Part shown: positions 35,616 through 48,482 of the stretch, in pieces | Layout: each line of letters opens with the position of its first letter | Position numbering within the stretch: position 1 is the stretch's first letter | Source: Mycolicibacterium rhodesiae NBB3 | Lineage (GTDB): Bacteria > Actinomycetota > Actinomycetes > Mycobacteriales > Mycobacteriaceae | Assembly: GCF_000230895.2 (NCBI RefSeq) | Contig: NC_016604.1 | Span: forward strand, 496,001 to 560,000 | Length of the DNA: 64,000 bases | Reading direction: 5' to 3' | Position numbers and translations under genes: made by a program | The notes under the pieces: model-generated | Database searches by the model: none | What the model saw: the letters and a program-made list of their open reading frames with translations, nothing else | What the model was told of the DNA's origin: nothing

Positions 35616-35933
35616 ATGGCGTGGCTGGTTCTCATTGTCTCGGGTGTTCTCGAAGCGGTCTGGGCGACAGCGCTTTCGCGATCCGAAGGCTTCACGAAAC
35701 TCGTACCGTCGGTGGTGTTCGCCATCACAGTGATTCTGTCGATGTGCGGATTGGCGTACGCGATGCGCGACCTGCCGACCGGCACCGGTTACGCCGTGTG
35801 GGTCGGCATCGGCGCAGTCCTCACCGTGGGCTACGCCATGCTGACCGGCGAGGAAGCCGTCTCGTTGGTCAAGGCGGTGCTCATCGTCGGCATCATCGGC
35901 TGCATCGTCGGATTGAAGGCGGTCAGTCACTGA
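35616..35933 (+). CDS. SMR-family guanidinium exporter (Gdx/SugE type)
   Basis: The product has 105 residues and four transmembrane helices. WLVLIVSGVLEAVWATALSRSEGF carries the essential membrane Glu (in GVLEAVWA), and LPTGTGYAVWVGIGAVLTV is the Gdx-type motif. As an antiparallel homodimer it would exchange guanidinium for protons. ATG 35616 follows GGAGGTGTGCA, and a guanidine-III riboswitch ends just ahead of the SD, which independently supports the substrate. The 3' end overlaps the convergent yihY-type gene by 7 bp. Confidence 0.92.
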   Translation: MAWLVLIVSGVLEAVWATALSRSEGFTKLVPSVVFAITVILSMCGLAYAMRDLPTGTGYAVWVGIGAVLTVGYAMLTGEEAVSLVKAVLIVGIIGCIVGLKAVSH

Positions 35934-36961
35934 CGCCGGACAAAGCGCGAAATGCTCAGCGCTCCAACAGCACCTACGGCCGCAGCGGCGAGAGCACCGC
36001 GAACTGAAAGGCCCTCGCGAAACTCAACGCGGGGGGTGATCAGCGCACCTTGAGGCGGATCGACGGGCGCGGCTTCCAGGTTGTCTTTCGCCGTCGCGGC
36101 CCATGCGGTGGCGAACAGGATGAGCCGCGCGGTGATGTAGGCGAACACCATCAGACCAAGCACCGGACCGAACGTCGCGCCCGCCGGTCCGGTCACCACC
36201 GAGCGCAGGTAGATCGACGCCACCTGCTTGAAGACTTCAAAGGCCACCGCGGCGATCAACCCGGCCCGCAACGCGCTGCGGAAGCTGACCGATTCCCGGG
36301 GAAGTCGGGCGATCATCCAGGTGAACAACAGCCAGGTGATGAGCACCGATATCGCAAGCGACGCCGCACGCAGCGCCAGGCTCACACCCGGAACATTCTC
36401 CAGCCCAACCCATTCCAGCACTTGCTTCATCACACCCGAACTACCGAGCACGGTGAGGGCGATGGTCACAACCAGCGCGAGGAACAAGCCGACAATGGCG
36501 GTCAGATCCGACAACTTGGTGTGAACGAACCCCCTGGATTCCTGCCGTGCCATCCCCCACATCTGACTCAGTGCCTCACGCAGGTTCGCCATCCAGCCCA
36601 GGCCCGCCCATGCGGCGGTGGCCAGTCCGATGATCCCGACGGAGGTGCGCGACTTGATCGCCGAATTCATCAACTCGACCAGCTGCTGCCCGACGTCGCC
36701 GGACACCGCCGACTTGATCCGCTCCTGGATTTCGGCGAGTAGCTCCGGCTGACTCACCAGGATGAAGCCGCCGATCGCGAAGCCGACCATCAGCATGGGG
36801 AACAACGCGAAGATCGTGAAGTAGGTGATGCCTGCGGCGTAGAAGTCGCCCTTGCTGTCCTGGTACCGCTCCTGGGCGCGCATCACATGGTCGAACCAGT
36901 GATACCGCGCGCGCAGGCGATCGAGAAATCCTGGTTTGTCCGGCTCGACCGGAGGTGTCAT
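35927..36961 (-). CDS. YihY/BrkB-family inner membrane protein
   Basis: The product has 344 residues, six or seven transmembrane helices, with DFYAAGITYFTIFALFPMLMVGFAIGGF and GPVLGLMVFAYITARLILFATAWAATAK defining the Virul_fac_BrkB family (Rv3335c). The molecular function of this family is not established. It lies 28 bp downstream of trpS on the same strand and is probably co-transcribed, an association conserved in mycobacteria. Confidence 0.88.
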   Translation of the reverse strand: MTPPVEPDKPGFLDRLRARYHWFDHVMRAQERYQDSKGDFYAAGITYFTIFALFPMLMVGFAIGGFILVSQPELLAEIQERIKSAVSGDVGQQLVELMNSAIKSRTSVGIIGLATAAWAGLGWMANLREALSQMWGMARQESRGFVHTKLSDLTAIVGLFLALVVTIALTVLGSSGVMKQVLEWVGLENVPGVSLALRAASLAISVLITWLLFTWMIARLPRESVSFRSALRAGLIAAVAFEVFKQVASIYLRSVVTGPAGATFGPVLGLMVFAYITARLILFATAWAATAKDNLEAAPVDPPQGALITPRVEFREGLSVRGALAAAAVGAVGALSISRFVRRQ

Positions 36962-36989
36962 TTCCAGCCCCCAAGGCGAGGTACGGGCG

Positions 36990-38009
<1,020 letters not shown>

Positions 38010-38149
38010 TCAATCTTGGCACGCGTCGTCCAATGGATTCTTGGGCGCTCTCCTCGCTGGACTGCTCGGGCACCCTGCGCGCGAAGACCTGTGCTCGGTG
38101 ATCGCCAGCCGCTTGCGGTACCAGCGGTATCACCTTTAGTGTCGGGCAG

Positions 38150-38979
38150 ATGAAGGAGCGCGCACCGATACACCTGGGTTCAGGCGAGCCGATGCTGTTG
38201 CTGCATCCGTTCATGATGTCGCAGAACGTCTGGAAAGGCGTCGCCCCGCTCGTTGCCGAGACGGGTCGATACGAGGTACTCGCGCCGACCATGCCGGGTC
38301 ACAACGGTGGCGTGAAAGGCAGATTCTTCCTGGACACCGCCGAGCTGGCCGACGACATGGAACGCCGGATGGACGAGCTCGGGTGGGACACCGCGCATAT
38401 CGTGGGCAACTCGCTGGGCGGCTGGACGGCGTTCGAGCTGGCGCGCCGCGGCCGCGCCCGCACGCTGACCGGCATCGCCCCGGCCGGCGGCTGGCATCGT
38501 TACACTCCCGCCAAGTTCGAGATCGTGTTCAAGTTCATCGCCGGCCTGCCCGTCTACCTGGGCGCCAAGCTGCTGGGCGAGCGCGCGCTGAAGCTGCCCT
38601 ACGTTCGTCAGCTCGGCTTCGTGCCGATCAGCGCGACGGCGGACCGGCTCAACGACGAGCAGTGGTTGGACATCATCGACGACGTCACCCACTGCCCGGC
38701 CTACTACCAGCTGCTGGTCAAGTCCCTGTTGATGCCGGGCCTGTTGGAACTGGCCGAGACCAGGATTCCCACGCATCTGGTCATCTGCGAGAAGGACCGG
38801 GTGCTGCCGCATCCGCGGTTCACCCGGCACTTCACCAAGCACCTGCCGGAGGACATTGACATCACGCACCTCGACGACGTCGGGCACATCCCGATGTACG
38901 AGGCGCCGCGCCGCGTCGCCGACCTGATCGTCGGCTTCGCCGACAGCTACGCGAGCCCTCCCCCGCACGAGGCCATCAG

Positions 38980-38983
<4 letters not shown>
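38150..38983 (+). CDS. Alpha/beta hydrolase
   Basis: The product has 277 residues. Oxyanion-hole LLLHPFMMS, nucleophile elbow GNSLGG (Ser88), acid in CEKDRVLPH and catalytic His in DDVGHIPMYEAPRRV complete the triad. It is a serine hydrolase of unknown ester or lactone substrate. In M. tuberculosis the corresponding position is, as I recall, annotated as two shorter genes (Rv3337/Rv3338); here it is one intact frame. It overlaps the isocitrate dehydrogenase gene by 4 bp tail to tail. Confidence 0.88.
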
Positions 38984-41235
<2,252 letters not shown>

Positions 41236-41383
41236 GTGATGGTCTCCCGGCATCTTCTCGGTCAGTTCGACGGAGCTCCGCGCTGTGCGCACGGCGGCTA
41301 TAAGTATGGCGTCAACATGACGCTACGCGTGGGCCACGGTGCGCTCCCGACTGGCACTTCAGCTACTGACCGGTAGCTTTTCT

Positions 41384-41480
41384 CCGCTGTCCTCATCGGC
41401 CGCGCCGCGCTTTCCCTCATCGGCCGCGCCGCGCTGTCCCCATCGGCCGCACCGCGCTGTCCCCATCGGCCGCACCGCGG
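41384..41480. repeat. 23-bp minisatellite upstream of the SAM-IV riboswitch
   Basis: Units beginning CATCGGCCGC(G/A)CCGCGCTGTCCC start at 41394, 41418, 41441 and 41464 (first unit 24 bp, last truncated), preceded by a partial CCGCTGTCCT. Copy 1 and 2 share G, copies 3 and 4 share A at the variable site. It lies about 55 bp before the riboswitch. The rest of the 41236-41534 gap shows no gene. Confidence 0.9.
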
Positions 41481-41534
41481 CCGCGGAAAACAGGCTGCTG
41501 GCACACAGTCGGCTCCGTGCGATAGTCTGTCCTC

Positions 41535-41671
41535 GGTCATGAGCGCCAGCGTCAAGCCCCGGCTTGCTGGCCGGCAACCCTCCAACCGCGGTGGGGTGCT
41601 CCGGGTGAAGACCAGGTTGAGTAGCCACTAGCGAGTGGTTGCCGGCAAGCGCGGGTCCGTTCGACGGGCCC
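41535..41671 (+). ncRNA. SAM-IV riboswitch
   Basis: GGTCATGAGCGCCAGCGTC, CCGGCTTGCTGGCCGGCAACC, CCGCGGTGGGGTGC and the 3' part GGTTGAGTAGCC...GGTTGCCGGCAAGCG reproduce the SAM-IV consensus I know from mycobacterial met genes. A TAGTCT -10-like box at 41523-41528 puts the transcript start at its 5' end. Downstream, GGGTCCG-TTCGA-CGGGCCC (41653-41671) forms a 7-bp hairpin before the metZ start, a candidate expression platform; there is no U-tract, so translational or Rho-type control is likelier. Confidence 0.93.
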
Positions 41672-41699
41672 CCTGACACACAGATGGAGGGCCGCCGGA

Positions 41700-43046
41700 A
41701 TGAGCGCGCCAGAAGACCCCACCCAAAACTGGGCGTTCGAGACCAAGCAGGTGCACGCGGGCCAAACTCCGGACATCGCGACCAACGCACGTGCCCTGCC
41801 GATCTACCAGACCACGTCGTACACGTTCAACAGCACCGAGCACGCCGCCGCACTGTTCGGGCTCGCCGAGCCCGGCAACATCTACACCCGGATCATGAAC
41901 CCGACGCAGGACGTCGTCGAGCAGCGCATCGCCGCGCTCGAGGGCGGCGTCGCGGCTCTCTTTCTGGCCTCGGGTCAGGCCGCCGAGCACTTCGCGATCC
42001 TGAATCTGGCCAACGCCGGCGACCACATCGTCTCCAGCCCGCGGCTGTACGGCGGCACCTACAACCTGTTCCATTACACGCTGCCCAAGATCGGTATCGA
42101 GGTCAGTTTCGTCTCCGATCCCGACGACGTGGACTCGTGGCGGGCCGCCGTGCGACCCAACACCAAGGCGTTTTTCGGCGAGACGATCTCCAACCCCAAG
42201 ATCGATGTTCTCGACATTCCATCGGTCGCGGCAGTGGCTCATGACAACGGCGTGCCGCTGATCGTCGACAACACGATCGCCACGCCCTATCTGATCCAGC
42301 CTCTCGCCCACGGCGCCGACATCGTCGTGCACTCGGCCACCAAGTACCTCGGCGGCCATGGCGCGGCGATCGCGGGTGTGATCGTCGACGGCGGCACCTT
42401 CGACTGGACCAACGGCAAATTCCCCGGCTTCACCACCCCGGACCCGAGCTACCACGGTGTGGTGTTCGCCGAACTCGGCCCTCCCGCATACGCATTGAAG
42501 GCCCGCGTACAACTGCTGCGCGATCTCGGCTCGGCAGCGTCGCCGTTCAACGCGTTCCTGATCGCCCAGGGGCTGGAGACGCTGAGCCTGCGCGTCGAAC
42601 GGCATGTCGCCAACGCACAGCGCGTCGCCGAGTATTTGGCCGGACACTCCGACGTCGTCTCCGTGAACTACGCGGGACTGCCGACCTCGCCGTGGTACGA
42701 CCTCGGAAAGAAGCTGGCGCCCAAGGGAACCGGCGCGGTGCTGGCCTTCGAGCTGGCCGGCGGCATCGACGCGGGCAAAGCGTTCGTCAACGCGCTGACG
42801 CTGCACAGCCATGTCGCCAACATCGGAGACGTGCGCTCGCTGGTCATTCATCCGGCTTCGACGACGCATGCGCAGCTGTCACCGGAGGAGCAGCTGGCCA
42901 CCGGCGTCACTCCGGGACTGGTGCGCCTCGCGGTCGGCATCGAAGGCTACGACGACATCGTCGCGGACCTGGAGCAGGGCTTCGCCGCGGCCAAGCCGTT
43001 CAACTCCGCGGGATCGTCGGATCCCAAAGCCACGGCGGCATTCTGA
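41700..43046 (+). CDS. metZ: O-acetylhomoserine sulfhydrylase (MetZ/MetC)
   Basis: The product has 448 residues (Rv3340 is about 449) of the Cys/Met-metabolism PLP family: [53 protein letters not shown] (PLP lysine in SATKYLGG). It makes homocysteine from O-acetylhomoserine and sulfide. ATG 41700 follows GGAGGGCCGCCGGA. It is under the SAM-IV riboswitch and overlaps metX (TGATG). Confidence 0.94.
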   Translation: MSAPEDPTQNWAFETKQVHAGQTPDIATNARALPIYQTTSYTFNSTEHAAALFGLAEPGNIYTRIMNPTQDVVEQRIAALEGGVAALFLASGQAAEHFAILNLANAGDHIVSSPRLYGGTYNLFHYTLPKIGIEVSFVSDPDDVDSWRAAVRPNTKAFFGETISNPKIDVLDIPSVAAVAHDNGVPLIVDNTIATPYLIQPLAHGADIVVHSATKYLGGHGAAIAGVIVDGGTFDWTNGKFPGFTTPDPSYHGVVFAELGPPAYALKARVQLLRDLGSAASPFNAFLIAQGLETLSLRVERHVANAQRVAEYLAGHSDVVSVNYAGLPTSPWYDLGKKLAPKGTGAVLAFELAGGIDAGKAFVNALTLHSHVANIGDVRSLVIHPASTTHAQLSPEEQLATGVTPGLVRLAVGIEGYDDIVADLEQGFAAAKPFNSAGSSDPKATAAF

Positions 43047-44173
43047 TGACGGTGCTCGATGGAGAAGTCGACGTGAACACGCTGCCCGCCGAAGGCGAGG
43101 TCGGCCATGTCGACATCGGCTCTCTGACACTGGAAAACGGTGCCGTCATCGACGAAGTCACGATCGCCGTGCAACGGTGGGGCGAGCTGTCACCGAACCG
43201 CGACAACGTCGTCGTCGTACTGCACGCGCTCACCGGCGACTCACACGTCACCGGTCCCAGCGGTCCTGGCGACGAAACAGAGGGATGGTGGGAAGGCGTC
43301 GCCGGACCCGGCGCCCCGATCGACACCAACCGCTGGTGCGCGATCGCGACCAACGTGCTCGGCGGCTTCCGCGGATCGACCGGTCCGAGCTCGCTGCACC
43401 CGGACGGCAAGCCATGGGGCTCGCGGTTTCCGCTCATCTCGATACGCGACCAGGTGGAAGCCGATGTGGCCGCGCTGAAAGCGCTCGGCATCACCCAGGT
43501 CGCCGCCGTGGTCGGCGGTTCGATGGGTGGTGCCCGCGCACTGGAGTGGATCATCGGCCACCCGGACACGGTGCGCGCAGCGCTGGTGCTGGCCGTCGGA
43601 GCCCGCGCGACCGCCGATCAGATCGGTACCCAGAGCACGCAGGTCGCGGCGATCAAATCCGATCCGAACTGGTCGGGCGGCGACTACTACGACACCGGCC
43701 TGACCCCGGATAGCGGTATGCAGATCGCCCGCCGCTTCGCACACCTCACCTATCGAGGCGAGACCGAACTGGACGATCGCTTCGCCAACGACCCGCAGGG
43801 GGCCGAGGATCCGGCCAATGGCGGCCGCTATTCGATTCAGAGCTATCTCGAATACCAGGGCCGCAAGCTGCTGGCGCGGTTCGACGCGGGCACGTACGTC
43901 GCACTCACCGAGTCCCTGTCCAGTCACGACGTTGGCCGTGGCCGCGGCGGCATCGAGGCCGCGCTGCGCAGCTGCCCCGTGCCCGTGGTGGTCGGCGGCA
44001 TCACCTCCGACCGGTTGTACCCATTGCGACTGCAGGAGGAATTGGCCGCGCTCCTGCCGGGTTGTAGCGAGTTGAACGTGGTCGACTCGATTTACGGCCA
44101 CGACGGTTTCCTGGTCGAGACGGAGGCGGTGGGCGAACTGATCCGCAAGACATTGGACTTGGCGTCGAGATGA
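43046..44173 (+). CDS. metX: Homoserine O-acetyltransferase
   Basis: The product has 375 residues (Rv3341, annotated metA, about 379) with an alpha/beta-hydrolase fold. Nucleophile Ser159 in [28 protein letters not shown] is the conserved acyl-binding region; the catalytic His is in [11 protein letters not shown]. It supplies O-acetylhomoserine to MetZ. Its ATG shares the A of the metZ TGA, so both respond to the upstream SAM-IV element. Confidence 0.94.
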   Translation: MTVLDGEVDVNTLPAEGEVGHVDIGSLTLENGAVIDEVTIAVQRWGELSPNRDNVVVVLHALTGDSHVTGPSGPGDETEGWWEGVAGPGAPIDTNRWCAIATNVLGGFRGSTGPSSLHPDGKPWGSRFPLISIRDQVEADVAALKALGITQVAAVVGGSMGGARALEWIIGHPDTVRAALVLAVGARATADQIGTQSTQVAAIKSDPNWSGGDYYDTGLTPDSGMQIARRFAHLTYRGETELDDRFANDPQGAEDPANGGRYSIQSYLEYQGRKLLARFDAGTYVALTESLSSHDVGRGRGGIEAALRSCPVPVVVGGITSDRLYPLRLQEELAALLPGCSELNVVDSIYGHDGFLVETEAVGELIRKTLDLASR

Positions 44174-44183
44174 CTTCGCGCTC

Positions 44184-44915
44184 GTGACAGGCAATGCGTC
44201 GCAGCGCTCCCTGTCGTTCGGTGCGGAGGCCGCGGCATACGAGCGCGGCAGACCGTCGTACCCTCCGGAAGCCATCGACTGGCTGCTTCCGCCCGATGCC
44301 CGTGACGTGCTCGACCTCGGCGCGGGCACAGGCAAGTTGACGACGCGGTTGGTCGAACGCGGCCTCGACGTCGTTGCCGTCGATCCGATTCCGGAAATGC
44401 TCGAGCTGCTCAGCAACTCGCTACCCGATACACCTGCGCTGCTCGGCACCGCCGAGGAGATCCCGCTGCCCGACGACAGTGTCGACGCTGTGCTCGTTGC
44501 GCAGGCCTGGCACTGGTTCGACACCGAGCGGGCCGTCAAGGAAGTGGCACGCGTGCTGCGGCCGGGCGGCCGGCTGGGCCTGGTGTGGAACGCCCGCGAC
44601 GAGCGGCTGGGTTGGGTGAAGGACCTCGGCACGATCATCGGCCACGAGAACGCCCAGTTCAACGAGCGGACGGCGCTTCCCGACGTGTTCACCGACGTCG
44701 AGCATCACCGTGTCGACTGGACGAGTTACCTGACGCCGCAGGCACTCATCGACCTCGTGGCCTCGCGCAGTTACTGCATCACGTCCCCGGAGAACGTGCG
44801 CAGTCAAACGCTGGACCGGGTGCGCGAACTGCTGGCCACCCACCCCGCGCTGGCCAACTCCAACGGGCTGGCACTGCCGTATGTGACCATGTCCACCCGC
44901 GCGACGCTGTCCTGA
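44184..44915 (+). CDS. SAM-dependent class I methyltransferase (Rv3342-like)
   Basis: The product has 243 residues, equal to Rv3342. Motif I VLDLGAGTGKLTTRLV, acidic strand-2 end VVAVDPIPEMLE, motif VDAVLVAQAWHWFD and RVLRPGGRLGLVWNARDE place it in the Methyltransf_11/UbiE-like group (AWHWFD subtype). GTG 44184 is 10 bp after metX, so it may be the third gene of the SAM-controlled operon. The substrate is unknown. Confidence 0.88.
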   Translation: MTGNASQRSLSFGAEAAAYERGRPSYPPEAIDWLLPPDARDVLDLGAGTGKLTTRLVERGLDVVAVDPIPEMLELLSNSLPDTPALLGTAEEIPLPDDSVDAVLVAQAWHWFDTERAVKEVARVLRPGGRLGLVWNARDERLGWVKDLGTIIGHENAQFNERTALPDVFTDVEHHRVDWTSYLTPQALIDLVASRSYCITSPENVRSQTLDRVRELLATHPALANSNGLALPYVTMSTRATLS

Positions 44916-44949
44916 AACTCGTCTGAACGCCGGCGGCGTGCCCGGCTAG

Positions 44950-45243
44950 CTAGCTGGTGCCCAACGGGTCGATCGTCCACGCGATGTACAGAATCGTCGC
45001 GCTGACGCTCGCGGTGGTGGCGACATCGACGATGCGGCTGCGCACCGCGAGCAGGCCCGCCCTGTCCTCGGGCAGGGTGAGCCGCAGCACCGCGGCGACG
45101 GCCACTCCGATCGCGAGCACCAGGGCTCCGCGACGCCAGTAGCCGGCGATCACGAGTCCGAACGCGACGATCAGGATCACGCCGGGCAACAGGATCGGCC
45201 ATTGCCCGTGGAAGACTTTGCGCGCGAACTCCCGCAGCGTCAT
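44950..45243 (-). CDS. DUF3017 small integral membrane protein
   Basis: The product has 97 residues, the same length as Rv3355c. Three hydrophobic segments ([48 protein letters not shown]) with [18 protein letters not shown] between the second and third. Its ATG overlaps the folD TGA (ATGA), so it is translationally coupled to folD. Function is unknown. Confidence 0.9.
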   Translation of the reverse strand: MTLREFARKVFHGQWPILLPGVILIVAFGLVIAGYWRRGALVLAIGVAVAAVLRLTLPEDRAGLLAVRSRIVDVATTASVSATILYIAWTIDPLGTS

Positions 45244-46097
45244 GCGCCTGCCAAAACCTCAGCCCGCTCGACCACATTGGTCAACAGAAACGCTCGGGTC
45301 AGTGGTCCGACGCCGCCTGGGTTGGGCGATACGTGACCGGCGACGTCCCAGACGTCGGGGTGTACGTCGCCGACGAGCTTGCCCGCATCGTCGCGGCTCA
45401 CGCCGACGTCGATGACCGCGGCGCCCTTACGGACCATTTCGGCGGTCACCATGTGCGGCATCCCGGCGGCGGCGATGATGATGTCGGCCTCGCGCGTGTG
45501 CTGCGGCAGGTGCCGAGTCGCGGTGTGGCACAACGTGACCGTCGCGTTTTCAGACCGGCGGGTCAGCAGCAGGCCCAGCGGTCTGCCGACCGTGACCCCG
45601 CGACCGATGACCACGACCTCGGCGCCCGCGATCTCGACCTCGTAGCGACGCAGCAGGTGTACGATGCCGCGCGGGGTGCACGGCAGCGGTGCCGGCTCGT
45701 TGAGCACCAGCCGGCCCAGATTCGTCGGGTGCAACCCGTCGGCATCTTTACCCGGGTCGACCCTCTCGAGCGCCGCGTTCTCGTTGAGGTGCTTGGGTAG
45801 CGGCAACTGCACGATGTAACCGGTGCATTCGGGGTTGGCGTTCAGTTCGTCGATGGTTTCGTCGAGCTTGGCCTGGCTGATGTCGGCGGGCAGATCGCGA
45901 CGGATCGAGTTGATGCCCACCTTGGCGCAGTCCGCATGCTTGCCTCGGACATACGCGTGTGAGCCGGGGTCGTCGCCGACCAGCACCGTGCCCAGTCCGG
46001 GCGTGTGACCGGCGGCGGTCAGCGTCGCCACCCGCTCCATGAGGTCGACGAAGATCTCGTCCCGTGTGGCCTTACCGTCCAGAACTTGTGCACCCAC
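45240..46097 (-). CDS. folD: Bifunctional methylenetetrahydrofolate dehydrogenase/cyclohydrolase
   Basis: The product has 285 residues (Rv3356c is about 281). [30 protein letters not shown] includes the catalytic Lys region (YVxxK), then [23 protein letters not shown], and the dinucleotide-binding [18 protein letters not shown], ending [19 protein letters not shown] 46097 has GGGAG eight bases upstream; the longer frame to 46283 is rejected because it runs past that SD into the divergent gene. It provides one-carbon units, fitting the met neighbourhood. Confidence 0.94.
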   Translation of the reverse strand: MGAQVLDGKATRDEIFVDLMERVATLTAAGHTPGLGTVLVGDDPGSHAYVRGKHADCAKVGINSIRRDLPADISQAKLDETIDELNANPECTGYIVQLPLPKHLNENAALERVDPGKDADGLHPTNLGRLVLNEPAPLPCTPRGIVHLLRRYEVEIAGAEVVVIGRGVTVGRPLGLLLTRRSENATVTLCHTATRHLPQHTREADIIIAAAGMPHMVTAEMVRKGAAVIDVGVSRDDAGKLVGDVHPDVWDVAGHVSPNPGGVGPLTRAFLLTNVVERAEVLAGA

Positions 46098-46155
46098 GCA
46101 AATTTCTCCCGTCGCTTCGCTCGCCCGCGAGGCCAGTCTGGCATGCTCGCAAACT

Positions 46156-47352
46156 ATGAACACGCAGCCCAATGTGTTCACCCCGGCCAAGCTCGGCCCG
46201 GTGACCCTGCGCAATCGAATAATCAAGGCCGCGACGTTCGAGGCGTCCTCGCCGAACGCTCTCGTGACGGACGACCTCATCACCTATCACCGCCTGCCCG
46301 CCGCCGGCGGCGTCGGCATGACGACCGTCGCGTATCTGGCGGTGTCTCAGGGCGGGCGCACCGAGGGCAACGTGATCTGGTGGCGCCCCGAGGCGATGCC
46401 CGGCCTGAAGAAGCTGACCGAGGCAATTCACGCCGAGGGTGCGGCGATCAGTGCCCAGATCGGTCATGCCGGGCCGGTCGCCAATGCCCGCTCGACAAAG
46501 GCCACGGCGTACGCGCCGGTGCGCTTCTTCAACCCCTTGTCGATGCGATTCGCCAAGAAGGCCACCCGCGAAGACATCAACGACATCATCGGCGCGCACG
46601 CCAATGCGGCCAGAATGGCGATCGAGGCGGGCTTCGACGCGGTCGAAATTCATTTGGGGCACAACTACTTCGCGAGTTCGTTTCTCAGCCCGTTGATCAA
46701 TCGGCGCGACGATGAGTTCGGCGGCTCGCTCGAGAACCGGGCCAAGGTGGCGCGCGGCATGGTGATGGCGGTGCGGCGCGCCGTGGAGAAGGAGGGCACG
46801 CCGATCGCGGTCACCGCGAAGCTGACGATGGCCGACGGAGTTCGCGGCGGCATCCCGCTCGAGGAGTCGCTGCAGACCGCGAAATGGCTGGAAGAAGACG
46901 GCGGCCTCGACGCCCTCGAACTCACCGCGGGCAGCTCACTGGTCAACCCGATGTATCTGTTCCGCGGCGATGCGCCGGTCAAGGAATTCGCGGGAGCGTT
47001 CAAACCACCGCTGCGGTGGGGCATCCGGATGACCGGTAAGAAGTTCTTGCGTTCGTATCCCTACCGGGAGGCCTTCTTGTTGCGGGACGCAAAACTGTTC
47101 CGCGCCGAACTCAAAATGCCGCTGATCCTGTTGGGCGGCATCACAAATCGCGAGACGATGGACCTGGCGATGGCCGAGGGTTTCGACTTCGTCGCCATGG
47201 GCCGGGCGCTGCTGGCCGAACCCGACCTCATCAACCGCATCAAGGACGACGGTGACGCGCACTCGATCCGGTCGCTGTGCACGCACTGCAACAAATGCAT
47301 GGCCACGATCTACAGCCACACGCACTGCGTGGTGACGGGCTCGCCCGGTTAA
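46156..47352 (+). CDS. NADH:flavin oxidoreductase, Old Yellow Enzyme family
   Basis: The product has 398 residues (Rv3359 is about 396), a TIM-barrel FMN enzyme. [63 protein letters not shown] and [20 protein letters not shown] are class hallmarks; the C-terminus ends [17 protein letters not shown], a cysteine cluster, but the typical 4Fe-4S/FAD domains of 2,4-dienoyl-CoA reductase are absent. It reduces activated alkenes; the physiological substrate is unknown. ATG 46156 is chosen since the upstream extension overlaps the folD promoter region. Confidence 0.87.
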   Translation: MNTQPNVFTPAKLGPVTLRNRIIKAATFEASSPNALVTDDLITYHRLPAAGGVGMTTVAYLAVSQGGRTEGNVIWWRPEAMPGLKKLTEAIHAEGAAISAQIGHAGPVANARSTKATAYAPVRFFNPLSMRFAKKATREDINDIIGAHANAARMAIEAGFDAVEIHLGHNYFASSFLSPLINRRDDEFGGSLENRAKVARGMVMAVRRAVEKEGTPIAVTAKLTMADGVRGGIPLEESLQTAKWLEEDGGLDALELTAGSSLVNPMYLFRGDAPVKEFAGAFKPPLRWGIRMTGKKFLRSYPYREAFLLRDAKLFRAELKMPLILLGGITNRETMDLAMAEGFDFVAMGRALLAEPDLINRIKDDGDAHSIRSLCTHCNKCMATIYSHTHCVVTGSPG

Positions 47353-47816
47353 GCAGGCGGGGTCGGCACCTCCACCGCGAGCAGCGGCTGCGCCCCGAAC
47401 TGCACCACGGGCTCGGTGCGGGTCCACTCTGGAGTCTTGATGACCAGGTTCTTTGCGGTCACCGTGTAGGTGACGCCGTCCTTCTGGGCGAAGAACTCGC
47501 CGGGCACGGTGGGTTCGGCGACCACGGTGAGCACCGCGTTCTCGTCGGCCAGCCGCGCGCCGCGGTATTGGTAGTGACCGGCCTGGTCCACGCAGATCGC
47601 CACGATCGACTGATCCGTACGGCCGAACGCGACCGCCGACTGTGGCGCATCGCAGCGGATCTGAGAACCGATGAAACCGCGATCGTCGGTGGGATAGGAC
47701 GGTTGGGCCGCTGCCATCGGCGCCAGGACCGCCGCACCCAGACCGACAGTCGCCGCTGCGCTGATCACCAGCCCTGCAGGCGCCAAAGACACCATGAACA
47801 ACGACACCACGAACAC
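47349..47816 (-). CDS. Conserved secreted protein of unknown function
   Basis: The product has 155 residues. The N-terminal ~38 residues are hydrophobic and end VLAPMAAAQPS, a Sec signal peptide with AxA cleavage site. The mature ~115 residues contain two cysteines (IRCDAP; VAICVDQ), probably a disulfide, and a strand-rich pattern. Start is uncertain: GTG 47816 or ATG 47795. I do not recognise a family. It overlaps the preceding convergent gene by 4 bp. Confidence 0.72.
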   Translation of the reverse strand: MFVVSLFMVSLAPAGLVISAAATVGLGAAVLAPMAAAQPSYPTDDRGFIGSQIRCDAPQSAVAFGRTDQSIVAICVDQAGHYQYRGARLADENAVLTVVAEPTVPGEFFAQKDGVTYTVTAKNLVIKTPEWTRTEPVVQFGAQPLLAVEVPTPPA

Positions 47817-47869
47817 GCCTGCGACCCACGCCGACTCGCCGTACCGACCGGCACATTTGTTTGTCTTTT

Positions 47870-48433
47870 TCAGCCCTTGGGGATCAATGCCCTCGCGCAG
47901 TCCGCCACGATGCCGTCCGCGCTGCCGGGGATCGCCCGCTTCGCGAGCAGGTGCCGCCGCACGACGGAGTAGGGAATGTCGATGATCGCGGCGTTCACCC
48001 GATCGGCGTCCGCAGGCAGCTCCGCCAACGACTGACGCAGTCTGCGGTGCAACCGTCGCCGTGCCGCCGTCAGGTGCGCGGGCCAGTCAGCGGCACCTAG
48101 GGCGTCGGCGCCGGCGAGCAGCACCTGCGCCTCATTCGGATGCTCACGGCACCACCGCACCGTAAACCGCGCCGCGGCGACACACCGCGTCTGCGGGTCG
48201 TCCGGGGCCGACAGCGCCGCCGTCACGCCGGAGTGGAAGCGCTGTTCGGTGCGAATCCACAATTCGCCGCACAGCGCAGCTCTGGTCGAGAAACGGTGGT
48301 ACATCGACCCGCTGGGCGCACCCACCGCGCGCGCTACCGCCGACATGCTCACCGCGGCCGGACCCCCGTCAGCCAACAGGGTCGCGGCAGCATCGAGCAG
48401 TTCATCGACGGTGTATCGCGCGGGCCTCGGCAT
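47870..48433 (-). CDS. TetR-family transcriptional repressor
   Basis: The product has 187 residues. HTH: YTVDELLDAAATLLADGGPAAVSMSAVARAVGAPSGSMYHRFSTRAAL. The start ATG 48433 lies eight bases from a perfect 11-bp inverted repeat in the 49-bp divergent region shared with the NTF2-like gene, so it very probably represses both itself and that gene. The in-frame extension beyond 48433 passes through the operator and is rejected. Confidence 0.92.
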   Translation of the reverse strand: MPRPARYTVDELLDAAATLLADGGPAAVSMSAVARAVGAPSGSMYHRFSTRAALCGELWIRTEQRFHSGVTAALSAPDDPQTRCVAAARFTVRWCREHPNEAQVLLAGADALGAADWPAHLTAARRRLHRRLRQSLAELPADADRVNAAIIDIPYSVVRRHLLAKRAIPGSADGIVADCARALIPKG

Positions 48434-48441
48434 CGCTCTAG

Positions 48442-48467
48442 AATAATAGAGATCACTCTCTATTATT
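48442..48467. promoter_or_regulatory. TetR operator: perfect 26-bp palindrome
   Basis: AATAATAGAGA-TCAC-TCTCTATTATT has two perfect 11-bp arms and a 4-bp spacer, strikingly AT-rich in this GC-rich region. It lies between the TetR start (48433) and the NTF2-like start (48483) and contains TATTAT, usable as a -10, so repressor binding would occlude RNA polymerase. Confidence 0.85.
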
Positions 48468-48482
48468 GTCCTGGAGGAACCC

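Noticed and set aside
41298..41585. Repetitive peptide frame across the minisatellite
   Set aside because: Simply translates the 23-bp DNA repeat; no start signals and it lies across the metZ promoter and riboswitch.
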